Assembly: GCA_030432255.1 (NCBI GenBank)
Contig: JAUIHS010000009.1
Coordinates: forward strand, 62,001 to 126,000
Length of the DNA: 64,000 nucleotides
From: Phycisphaerae bacterium
Lineage (GTDB): Bacteria > Planctomycetota > Phycisphaerae > Phycisphaerales > UBA1924
Direction: 5' to 3'
The notes under the pieces are model-generated. The model did not search any database. It saw only the letters and a list, made by a program, of their open reading frames with translations, and was not told the origin of the DNA. The translations under genes were made by a program, and so were the position numbers. Of this stretch, positions 1-7,568 are shown piece after piece; position 1 is the stretch's first letter, and every line of letters starts with the position of its first letter.

Positions 1-328
1 GGGCCATGCCGACGAGGCCGACGACCCACATCCAGAAGACGGCACCGGGGCCACCCACTGCGACGGCGACAGCCACGCCGCCGATGTTGCCAAGCCCGAC
101 GGTCGCGGAAAGCGCGGCGGAGAGGGCCTGGAAGTGGTTGATGGCGCCGGGGTCATCCTTGTCGTCGTACTTGCCTCGCACGACTGCTGTGCCGTGCGTC
201 AGTGCGCGGTACTGGCCGAAGAAACTCCAGATGGTGAAGAGCAGTCCGACCGCGAGCACGGTATACAGGACCCACTCCGCCCAGATCACGCCGTTGATGG
301 CGTTGATGACATTCCACACCGCGTCCAT
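1..328 (-). CDS. Sodium:alanine symporter (AGCS family), 3' part missing
   Basis: Only the first 109 residues are inside the window; the gene runs off the left edge. A hydrophobic helix spans about residues 15-37, and the hallmark GLGNIGG sequence is at 78-84, followed by an Ala/Val/Gly-rich helix ending in FWMW. This matches the N-terminus of AGCS (alanine or glycine:cation symporter) proteins, which import small neutral amino acids with sodium across the inner membrane. The start is well fixed: GGAGG lies 7 bases before the ATG. The next gene (529) is divergent. Substrate specificity cannot be told from this fragment. Confidence 0.85.
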   Translation of the reverse strand, partial: MDAVWNVINAINGVIWAEWVLYTVLAVGLLFTIWSFFGQYRALTHGTAVVRGKYDDKDDPGAINHFQALSAALSATVGLGNIGGVAVAVAVGGPGAVFWMWVVGLVGMA

Positions 329-516
329 AAAAGTGCCTCCGATGGGGGGGTGCACCGGGCGAGTCGGGTTGGGGTCGGCGCCCGATATCAGATGCCGAAC
401 GTAACGTGTGAACTGGTTGGAGTCAAAGGGTGCCGGACCCTTGTTCGATGCCCTCAAGCAGCCCGTACGTTTGATGAGAGGCATCTTGAGGCGTCGACGC
501 CCCGCAAGCGGCATGG

Positions 517-528
517 TCTAATGTCACG
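517..528 (+). promoter_or_regulatory. -10 hexamer of a putative leaderless promoter
   Basis: TCTAAT at 517-522 is followed by six bases and then the ATG at 529. There is no Shine-Dalgarno sequence. The spacing places the expected transcription start at or next to the start codon. No clear -35 box is visible. Confidence 0.5.
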
Positions 529-1572
529 ATGCCGAGAGTGACCATTGACCACACGATTGAGCGTCGCGAGACGAGTGGGTTTGCGTTTCCGCTGGGTGTC
601 TACCCGGTGGAGCCGCTGGCTCCGGTCTCGGGTTTTGTTTCGGAGTTTGAGGCCGCGGACTCCGGCGACACCTTCGGGTTCCAGGGTGACATGGCGGAGG
701 ACTGGGAGGAGTGGCCCGATCGGTTCATGTTCGACGTGGCGATCACTTCGACGCGTCTGCGTTCGCTGGCGCGTCTGCTCTTCACGCTGCTGCCGGGGCG
801 GGTGTATCCCATTCTGGACATCATCGGCACCGACGCTTACCGGGAGATCGATCCCTTCATCGCGTATGAACTGGTGGGTATCGAGCGTTTTTACGATGCG
901 TTGCGGATGTACGGCGACTGGCTTTTCGAGGACGGGCTGGTGGGGTTCGGGGCCATGTCGGTGGACCCGTTCATCTACATCTTCATCGATGAGCACAAGC
1001 TGGTCACCATCCGTTCCCAGCTTGACATCAAGGAGCGCATCGAGCGGATGCTCGCGGCTTTCGAGTTGAGCGAGGTTGCTGAGATCCGGGGGCCGGACGC
1101 GGCGGAGCACGAGCATCGCTCTGTGCTCTACACGCCGATTGACGAACCGGAGTACCTGTCGGGTGAGGACATTCTCCATCGGCTGCGATATTCGTGGCGT
1201 CTCCAGTTGAACATTGATGCGTCGGTCAATGTTGACGACTCGGGCAAGGACCTGGGCGTCACGGCGTGGCGGTGTCTGACGCGGTGCCTGAAGGATGAGG
1301 ATGGCCCGGACATCTATGCCGACCTGCTGCTGACGGCGGACTGTCTGGATACGGCCGAGACGCTGGTCACGGAAGCGATCGTGGCACAGGCGCCGGATGG
1401 CGAGCACTGGCTGGAGATCGAGGTGCTGGCATCGGAGCGCGTGACGCCGGAGCGTTTCGCTGAACTGCTTCAGCAGGACCCGAAGGGCATCGACATGGAG
1501 AGTTCCCGCATCCACTCGCTGCGCTGGGTGCAGGGAAGCGAGGAAGAGGGGGCGGAGGAGGAGAAGGGGTGA
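529..1572 (+). CDS. Conserved-looking hypothetical cytoplasmic protein
   Basis: A 347-residue protein that I do not recognise. It has no signal peptide and no clear membrane segment. It is rich in acidic and aromatic residues and ends in a Glu-rich tail (about residues 336-347). The middle part (about 55-160) is rich in Phe, Tyr and Trp and reads like a compact folded domain. Its reading frame is supported by codon composition and by a leaderless-type start: TCTAAT six bases before the ATG and no Shine-Dalgarno. It stands alone, divergent from the symporter and convergent with the DAACS transporter, so context gives no functional clue. Confidence 0.75.
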   Translation: MPRVTIDHTIERRETSGFAFPLGVYPVEPLAPVSGFVSEFEAADSGDTFGFQGDMAEDWEEWPDRFMFDVAITSTRLRSLARLLFTLLPGRVYPILDIIGTDAYREIDPFIAYELVGIERFYDALRMYGDWLFEDGLVGFGAMSVDPFIYIFIDEHKLVTIRSQLDIKERIERMLAAFELSEVAEIRGPDAAEHEHRSVLYTPIDEPEYLSGEDILHRLRYSWRLQLNIDASVNVDDSGKDLGVTAWRCLTRCLKDEDGPDIYADLLLTADCLDTAETLVTEAIVAQAPDGEHWLEIEVLASERVTPERFAELLQQDPKGIDMESSRIHSLRWVQGSEEEGAEEEKG

Positions 1573-1573
1573 G

Positions 1574-1594
1574 CGGGGTGCGGGGTGCGGGGTG
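1574..1594. repeat. Heptanucleotide tandem repeat (CGGGGTG)3
   Basis: Three perfect head-to-tail copies of CGGGGTG begin directly after the stop codon of the gene at 529. They fill most of the short gap to the convergent transporter. Two other 7-base tandem repeats occur in intergenic gaps of this window (36959 and 53169). Confidence 0.85.
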
Positions 1595-1605
1595 CGAGTT
1601 TGGCT

Positions 1606-3018
1606 TCAGCCGAATGCGGCTTCCCGATCCTCTTCGGTATCGGGTGCCAGTCTTGAGATGATTCTCGTGCCGACGGAGTCGCCCCAGACATTGACGCTGG
1701 TGCGGCACATGTCGAGGAAGCGATCGACGCCGAGGATGATGGCGATGGCGCCGGCGGGGAGGAGGACGACGCCTTCCATGCCCTTGAGGCTGGTGTTGAC
1801 CGCTCCGATGATGATCATGATGGTCGCGATGGAACCACCCGGGACACCGGCGGCGCCGACGGCGGCAAGTGTGGCCGTCAGGACGATGACGAGGTACTGG
1901 GTGAATCCCAGGTCCGTCCCGAAGAGTTGGAAGAGGAAGATGACCGCGATGCCCTGATACAGCGCGGTGCCGTCCATGTTGACGGTGGCGCCGAGGGGGA
2001 GGACGAGGCTGGTGGCGCGACGGGAGCAGTTGCCGGAGTCCACGCATGTTTCCATCGTGACGGGCAGCGTGGCGAGACTCGATGCGGTACCAAAGGCCAT
2101 GAGCAGGGCCCGGCGCATCCGCCACATGAACCGATATGGATTGCAGCGCCCGATGATGGCGAGGATCACGGGCAGGCTCAGGAACATGTGGATCGCGAGG
2201 CCTGCGATCACGACGAGCACGAACTTGCCGAGGGAGCCGGCAAGGTTGCTGAGCCCGTACCGCCCCACTGCCCACGCGATCAGGAAGAAGATGCCGACGG
2301 GAAGCAGCCAGAGGAAGACGCGGATGAGCAGCATCAGCGCTTCGTGGAGTGCCTCGATGGCATCCACGAATGGCTTGCCTCGTTCGTCGATGATCGTGAA
2401 AGCGACGCCGAGCACCATGGTCGCCGTGATGATGCTGAGCATCTGCTGCTCGACGGCGGCGGCCAGGAAGTTCCTCGGCACCAGCAGGTGCAGGATGTTG
2501 AGCCACGCCGCACCGAGTCCCCCGTCCGGCCCTGTTTCGGCTGCTGCCGTTGTCGCGACGTCCGCGGTAAGGAGTGCGGCGACATCGGCGGGCAGTGCGC
2601 CGGGCTGAAAGACCATGGCGAGCACGACACCCACAGTTCCGGCAAGCGCCATCGTGACGACGTAGAAGACGAGTGTTGCCGACCCCAGGAATCCGAGTTT
2701 CATGGGATCGCCGATGGAGACGATGCCGAGGAAGACACTGGTGAAGACCAGTGGCACGATGAGGAGCATGAGGGGACGGATGAGGACGACATCGCCGGCG
2801 GTGCGCCAGGGCGCGAGGCGTTTTTCAGTTCTTTCGTTTTCTTCGGCGAGTTTCGCCTGGCGCTCGGCACGGGCGGCATCGAGTGCTTCCTGCGAGTCGT
2901 ACTGCTCGGCGACGACTTCGGCGACCTGGGAGGTGCGATAGAGGCTCATCTGGCCGACGGCCGCGCCAAGCACCAGCGCCACCAGGATCAGGAGAGTGAG
3001 GAGTGTTTCCTTCTTCAT
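1606..3018 (-). CDS. Dicarboxylate/amino acid:cation symporter (DAACS family)
   Basis: A 470-residue member of the sodium:dicarboxylate (SDF) family, related to GltP/GltT/DctA, which imports C4-dicarboxylates, glutamate or similar substrates with Na+ or H+. Visible signatures are AFGTASSLATLPVTM (308-322, the serine-rich hairpin) and NMDGTALYQ (347-355, the NMDGT substrate/ion motif). An unusual feature is a charged, probably helical stretch at about 31-70 between the first and second membrane helices; most relatives have a short loop here. The start is supported by AAGGA about 8 bases upstream. It lies 41 bases after the epimerase gene on the same strand, so trxB, the epimerase and this gene may form one transcript. 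Confidence 0.9.
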   Translation of the reverse strand: MKKETLLTLLILVALVLGAAVGQMSLYRTSQVAEVVAEQYDSQEALDAARAERQAKLAEENERTEKRLAPWRTAGDVVLIRPLMLLIVPLVFTSVFLGIVSIGDPMKLGFLGSATLVFYVVTMALAGTVGVVLAMVFQPGALPADVAALLTADVATTAAAETGPDGGLGAAWLNILHLLVPRNFLAAAVEQQMLSIITATMVLGVAFTIIDERGKPFVDAIEALHEALMLLIRVFLWLLPVGIFFLIAWAVGRYGLSNLAGSLGKFVLVVIAGLAIHMFLSLPVILAIIGRCNPYRFMWRMRRALLMAFGTASSLATLPVTMETCVDSGNCSRRATSLVLPLGATVNMDGTALYQGIAVIFLFQLFGTDLGFTQYLVIVLTATLAAVGAAGVPGGSIATIMIIIGAVNTSLKGMEGVVLLPAGAIAIILGVDRFLDMCRTSVNVWGDSVGTRIISRLAPDTEEDREAAFG

Positions 3019-3059
3019 GATCCGATTCCTTTGTGAGACCTCAGGGGCGTCTCAGGCGT

Positions 3060-4031
3060 TCAGAGTTCAGCGACGTAGGACTTCAGCCCGGCGCGGAAGG
3101 GGCTGGGTGTGAAGCCGAAGTGGCGGATGGCCTTGTCGTTTGAACAGGTGGAGTCCTCGGTGGCCATGAGAGCCTCGGAGGGGCCGAAGGGGATGGCTTC
3201 CGCGAGACCGAGGGGGCGGGCCACTGTCGCCACTGCCCAGCCCAGTTGGGCGGGGACGGGGCAGGTCCGCTTCTTCTTCGTGGCGAGCGGGTGCTCGTCG
3301 CGGACGGCCTCCATGATCTCGGGCCACGTCAGTGACTCGCTTCCGCCGAGGGGATACACCTCACCGATCGTTGCCGGACGGTCGAGGCACGCGGCGGCCG
3401 CGGCGGCCACATCATCGACAGCGACGGGTTGGACTCGCGCGGAAACGGGCTTCGGGACGGGCGGCGTGATCTCAACGCGTGCGAACCAGGGCATGCAGAC
3501 GAAGGGTGCCTGGCGTCCGATGGCCATGTCACGCACCATCTGCATGAATTCGCCGTCGGGACCGTGGATGAGGGACGGGCGGAGAATGGTCCAGTCGAGG
3601 CCGCTCGATCTGACGAGTTTCTCAGCCGCGTACTTGGACTGCTGATAGCCGGTGGGCGCGTTGGCTCGCACGCCGAGGGCGGAGATGTGAATGACGCGGC
3701 TGACGCCATTGCGTCCCGCGGCTTCGAGGATGGCGCGGGTGCCGTCCACGTGGATCTTGTCGAAGTCGCCGGGGTGCGGCTCGCGGATGATCCCGACGGT
3801 ATGGACGACGGCCTGGCAGCCTTCGAGCAGGGTGTCGAGGCTCCGGCGGTCGTTGAGGTCGCCCTGCACGGTGTGCACGTTGCCGACGGGCAGCGTGGTG
3901 CGTGCCTTGTCGGGGTCTCGGATCAGTGCCCGGACGGTACAGCCCCTGTTGACGAGGGTTCGAACGATGTGTCGACCGACGAATCCGGTGCTGCCGGTGA
4001 CGGCCACGGTCATCGTGTGATCTTCTGACAC
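3060..4031 (-). CDS. NAD(P)-binding epimerase/atypical SDR protein (NDUFA9-like)
   Basis: About 323 residues with an N-terminal Rossmann dinucleotide site, GSTGFVG (residues 13-19), and a YQQSK segment corresponding to the YxxxK of short-chain dehydrogenases. The overall pattern (TGSTGFVGRHIV, then ILRPSLIHG) fits the atypical SDR group that includes NDUFA9-like and NmrA-like proteins, often linked to quinones or NAD(P)H sensing. The exact substrate is unknown. I chose the GTG at 4031 because GAGGAG sits 6 bases upstream; ATG codons at 4064 and 4013 are alternatives. It follows trxB closely, and with the 4064 start the gap is only 2 bases, suggesting a shared transcript. Confidence 0.8.
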   Translation of the reverse strand: MSEDHTMTVAVTGSTGFVGRHIVRTLVNRGCTVRALIRDPDKARTTLPVGNVHTVQGDLNDRRSLDTLLEGCQAVVHTVGIIREPHPGDFDKIHVDGTRAILEAAGRNGVSRVIHISALGVRANAPTGYQQSKYAAEKLVRSSGLDWTILRPSLIHGPDGEFMQMVRDMAIGRQAPFVCMPWFARVEITPPVPKPVSARVQPVAVDDVAAAAAACLDRPATIGEVYPLGGSESLTWPEIMEAVRDEHPLATKKKRTCPVPAQLGWAVATVARPLGLAEAIPFGPSEALMATEDSTCSNDKAIRHFGFTPSPFRAGLKSYVAEL

Positions 4032-4066
4032 GGTGGGCTCCTCGGGGGTGAGTCGGAGTGACATGA

Positions 4067-5044
4067 TCAGACCAGGCCCTTGGCGCCGAGCCATCGCTCC
4101 GCATCCAATGCAGCCTGGCAGCCCATCCCCGCGGCGGTGATGGCCTGACGATACTCGGCATCGGCGACGTCGCCCGCCGCGAAGACGCCATCGATGTTGG
4201 TGTGTGAATGACGGGAATTGAGCTTGATGTATCCCTTGTCATCGAAGTCGAGGCCGGAGTCCTGGAGGAACTCGGTTGCGGGTGTGTGTCCGATGGCGAT
4301 GAAGAGTCCGGCGACATCGAGTCGTGACTCCTCGCCGTTGACGGTGTCCTTGAGTTGCACGCCATCGATCTTCTCGTCGCCGTGGACATCGACGACGACC
4401 TTGTTCCACAGCACCTCCGCGTTGGGCTTGCCGGTGAATCGTTCGCGCATGATCTTGCTGGCGCGCAGTTCATCGCGGCGATGGATGACGTAGACGGTGG
4501 AAGCGAACTTGGTGAGGTATGTGGCTTCCTCCATGGCGGTGTCGCCGCCGCCGACGACAGCGAGTGGCTTGTCGCGGAACATGGGGAGGGCGCCATCGCA
4601 GACGGCGCACGCCGAGACGCCGCCGCCGGACTGCGCGAGTCGCATTTCGTTGTCGAGTCCGAGCCAGTTGGCGGTGGCTCCGGTGGCGATGATGACAGCG
4701 TGCGCCTTGATTTCGCCGTTGTTGGCTGTCTGAAGGACGAAGGGCCTCTGCGAGAAATCACAGGAGGTGATGTCGTCGTTTCTGACCACGGTGCCGAAGC
4801 GTTCGGCCTGGGCCTGGAACTTCTGCATCATGTCCGGGCCCGTGACGCCATCGGGGAAACCCGGGTAGTTTTCGACGTCGGTGGTCAGCATGAGTTGTCC
4901 ACCGGGGAGGACGATCGAGGGGTTCTGCTTGGGAATCCCGACGAAGCAGACGGGATCGAGGTTGGCGCGGGCGACGTAGATCGCCGCGGTCCATCCGGCG
5001 GGTCCGGACCCGATGATGACGAGGTTATGGATGGAATCGCTCAT
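4067..5044 (-). CDS. trxB: Thioredoxin-disulfide reductase
   Basis: A 325-residue low-molecular-weight flavoprotein that reduces thioredoxin with NADPH. The FAD site GSGPAG is at 12-17, the redox-active CAVC pair at Cys146 and Cys149, the NADPH-binding GGGDTAMEEA segment near 165, and the second FAD motif (GVFAAGDVAD) near 287. Length and motif order match bacterial TrxB. The ATG has GGAG five bases upstream. It is probably the first gene of a run with the NAD(P)-binding protein and the DAACS transporter. Confidence 0.95.
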   Translation of the reverse strand: MSDSIHNLVIIGSGPAGWTAAIYVARANLDPVCFVGIPKQNPSIVLPGGQLMLTTDVENYPGFPDGVTGPDMMQKFQAQAERFGTVVRNDDITSCDFSQRPFVLQTANNGEIKAHAVIIATGATANWLGLDNEMRLAQSGGGVSACAVCDGALPMFRDKPLAVVGGGDTAMEEATYLTKFASTVYVIHRRDELRASKIMRERFTGKPNAEVLWNKVVVDVHGDEKIDGVQLKDTVNGEESRLDVAGLFIAIGHTPATEFLQDSGLDFDDKGYIKLNSRHSHTNIDGVFAAGDVADAEYRQAITAAGMGCQAALDAERWLGAKGLV

Positions 5045-5128
5045 GCGTGCTCCGATGGTATCTGGGGTTCACAGTCGTGTTCTTTGAAGTGAGGGGTCAC
5101 GCGGAGGTGAACGATTCGGAAGTCGAGT

Positions 5129-7429
5129 TCATTCCTCGCCATCTTCGATGGCGTTGATGCCATTGAGGTGCATCCTGGTGAGGGAGAGCACGGGCGGCCA
5201 GATGAGGATGTCCCCTTCGAGGGGATGGACCACGCTGGCGCGTTCGCCTTCGCCGTCCCAGCCGTAGCTGTAGAGGATGAATTCGGAGTCGTCGATGGAG
5301 AATGGGAAAGATGTCGGGACCTCGAGATCGAGACTTCCGCCGGACTGCAGTTGACTGATGATCTCCGTCACGAACGGCTCTCCGTTCTTCAACTGCGCAT
5401 AGACCTCTTTCACCTTTGCCCAGACCGGTTCGGTGAAGAGTACGCGAGCACCAGCCCGGTAGATGTCCTTCACTTCAGCTGGAGTGAAATGACTCCTCTC
5501 GTTGATGTGTTCGAACATCATGGCCAGTTCAGGCTCTTCGGCGAATCCAGCCGCGAACGCCTCGACGAGATCGTCGATCGCATTGATGGTGACGCCCACG
5601 CTGGGGAGCACGCCGCTAGCAAGGACCATCGGCCGGGCACCGCGATTCCAGATCCCCTCCGTGATGAACTGACGCCTGATCTCAGGGGTGAGATCTTCGG
5701 GTGAGGCGGATGGTCCGCCTGGCCGGATGTTGTTGATCCCGGCATTGAAAGACCGCGGGTCGCCATCGGACGCATCGATCTGCTGATTGACCAGATCGAG
5801 CATGACATCGAAGTCGACATCGAGTGTCTGCCAGTCAATCGCGCCTTCCGGAAGGGCTGAGAACCTGTCGCTGACCATCTGCGGTGTGACTCCCATCGCC
5901 GCCATCTCCGCGAGAAGAAGTCCGGAGGCGCTCCCGCCGGCCATCGCTTCCAGTCCGGGCCCCGAAGGGCCATTCGGGAGTCGCACCGGGAAGGTGGTGT
6001 AGCGCACGTTCTCCAGCAGGATCATGGGGTCGAGGTAGTAGCTGTGCACGATCAGGTTGTGCGGGCCGGGGATGTCCCGGGGGCCCCAGTTCACGTCCCT
6101 GATCGGTACGAAGAAGCCGAAGGGCAGGTCGCGCTTCTGGCGGGTGTCCCAGTCGAAGGGATCGCCGTCCACGATGCGCCGGTAGCGCGGCTGGATGGCC
6201 TTCGAAGTTCGCGGGATCGAACCGTTGTCGTAGCGGAAGGCCGCGAGGCCGAGCGCGGTGCGTGTGCCGCCGACCTCGGTGTACAGCAGGAGGCGCATCC
6301 AGAACAGGTTCTCGACGGCGTCGATGACGGGTTCGAACATGGCGTACTGTGCCTTGTCCGAGCGCTGGTAGTCGGTGATCCTGGCATGGAACGGGTCGCG
6401 AAGGAGCGAGATGGTCCATCGCTTCACCCAGTCGCCCTCGATCTTGTCGACCTCGTCCTGCACGTCGTACCAGCCGGCGTGGCCGGCCGCGAGATCGCGC
6501 CAGCGTGCTGCTTCCTGGAAGATCCTGAGCGGCCGATCGCGCGTCGTGACCCGCGCCATGTAGAGCGGGAACTGCTCGTTGGGACCGCCTCTGAAGGTGA
6601 ACGTCTGCTGAATCAGTTGGCGCAGCGCCATGACATCGCCGAGCGCGATCCGGATCTGCTGCTCCTCAAGCGCCCGCTCATCGAGTTCATCCGCGATGAA
6701 GTCTTCGAGATCCTCGTCCGACATCAGGTCCGGATAGGTGAAGACGATGTCCCGTGTGCGCTCGAGGGCGTAGATGATCTGCATGATGCCGCGGATCTTC
6801 TCGGCGGCGAAGTGGCGCCGGGTCCACATGCGCGCGAGTCGGATCCAGTCTGCGAGCACTTCGGCGGCGCCCTCGCTGTCGTCTTCGAGTGCACGGCGTT
6901 CAGCTTCGACGCTCAGCAGGTAGAAGACCGTTTCGAGCCGACTGCCGTAGATGAATTCCATATCGGCCAGCAGTTCGGGTTCGCCGATGTCGATCCACAG
7001 CCCGGCATCGATGTACTTCTGCTCCGAAGCGTTGCGGCCGAGCGGGATGCCCAGTTCGTACTTCTCTTCCGGATCGGTGATGGTTGCCACTGCTTCCAGC
7101 ACCGCCTGCTGCGATTCGGCCGCTGCCCACTCCGCCGCCTTTGACCACTGCGGTGAATCGGCACCGACGAGGAGCAGTCGGGTCATCTCGGAGTGCTCCA
7201 GGAAACCGTTGCCGACCACGCTCGGGTACTCCATGTCGATCATGGCGTCGAAGAGCACGGGGAGTGCGTCGATCGTGCCGGAGACGGGCGCGACCATCGC
7301 GTTGGCCCGGGCGATGTAGTCCTCCGTGTCCTGGGCGCTGGCCGGAGTGATGACGCCGAGGGTGGCCGCGAGAAGCGAGGCTGCGGCGGCAAGGCTGCGT
7401 GAAAGGCGTCTCATTCGCTGTCGATTCAT
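5129..7429 (-). CDS. Secreted protein of unknown function, planctomycete type
   Basis: A 766-residue protein beginning with a clear signal peptide (basic start, hydrophobic core of Ala/Leu, cleavage likely after the ASA of TPASAQ near residue 32). The mature part is soluble and rich in acidic residues. A segment near the middle (an FRYDNGSIPR-type stretch leading to DPFDWD) and the C-terminal ILYSYGWDGEGERA...DILIWP pattern resemble large secreted planctomycete proteins in which a PxSLxxLVP / DPF / LYSxGxDG series recurs. I know of no assigned function for them. A TAGAAT at 7485-7490 on the minus strand is a plausible -10 site, giving a leader of roughly 50 bases. It may be transcribed separately from trxB. 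Confidence 0.75.
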   Translation of the reverse strand: MNRQRMRRLSRSLAAAASLLAATLGVITPASAQDTEDYIARANAMVAPVSGTIDALPVLFDAMIDMEYPSVVGNGFLEHSEMTRLLLVGADSPQWSKAAEWAAAESQQAVLEAVATITDPEEKYELGIPLGRNASEQKYIDAGLWIDIGEPELLADMEFIYGSRLETVFYLLSVEAERRALEDDSEGAAEVLADWIRLARMWTRRHFAAEKIRGIMQIIYALERTRDIVFTYPDLMSDEDLEDFIADELDERALEEQQIRIALGDVMALRQLIQQTFTFRGGPNEQFPLYMARVTTRDRPLRIFQEAARWRDLAAGHAGWYDVQDEVDKIEGDWVKRWTISLLRDPFHARITDYQRSDKAQYAMFEPVIDAVENLFWMRLLLYTEVGGTRTALGLAAFRYDNGSIPRTSKAIQPRYRRIVDGDPFDWDTRQKRDLPFGFFVPIRDVNWGPRDIPGPHNLIVHSYYLDPMILLENVRYTTFPVRLPNGPSGPGLEAMAGGSASGLLLAEMAAMGVTPQMVSDRFSALPEGAIDWQTLDVDFDVMLDLVNQQIDASDGDPRSFNAGINNIRPGGPSASPEDLTPEIRRQFITEGIWNRGARPMVLASGVLPSVGVTINAIDDLVEAFAAGFAEEPELAMMFEHINERSHFTPAEVKDIYRAGARVLFTEPVWAKVKEVYAQLKNGEPFVTEIISQLQSGGSLDLEVPTSFPFSIDDSEFILYSYGWDGEGERASVVHPLEGDILIWPPVLSLTRMHLNGINAIEDGEE

Positions 7430-7517
7430 CTTGGAGGGGCTCCGAAAGGAAGGCCGATTGGGGTTCCGGATCTCCGGAAGTCGGATTCTAGCAAGTCGGG
7501 TGAGATGGGCAGCCCGC

Positions 7518-7552
7518 GGGCCCCTTCATCGATACGGTTTCTGAAAGGGCCC
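7518..7552 (-). other. Inverted repeat after the ubiD-family gene
   Basis: GGGCCCCTT (7518-7526) can pair with AAAGGGCCC (7544-7552) with one mismatch. It lies between the stop of the UbiD-family gene and the promoter region of the secreted-protein gene. No T-run follows on the minus strand, so termination is only a possibility. Confidence 0.3.
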
Positions 7553-7568
7553 CTGTTCCGTCGATGTC

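Noticed and set aside
454-1515. Minus-strand frame opposite the hypothetical gene at 529
   Set aside because: Composition is rich in Arg, His, Gln and Val without structure. The plus-strand frame has a promoter-linked start and a normal protein-like pattern.
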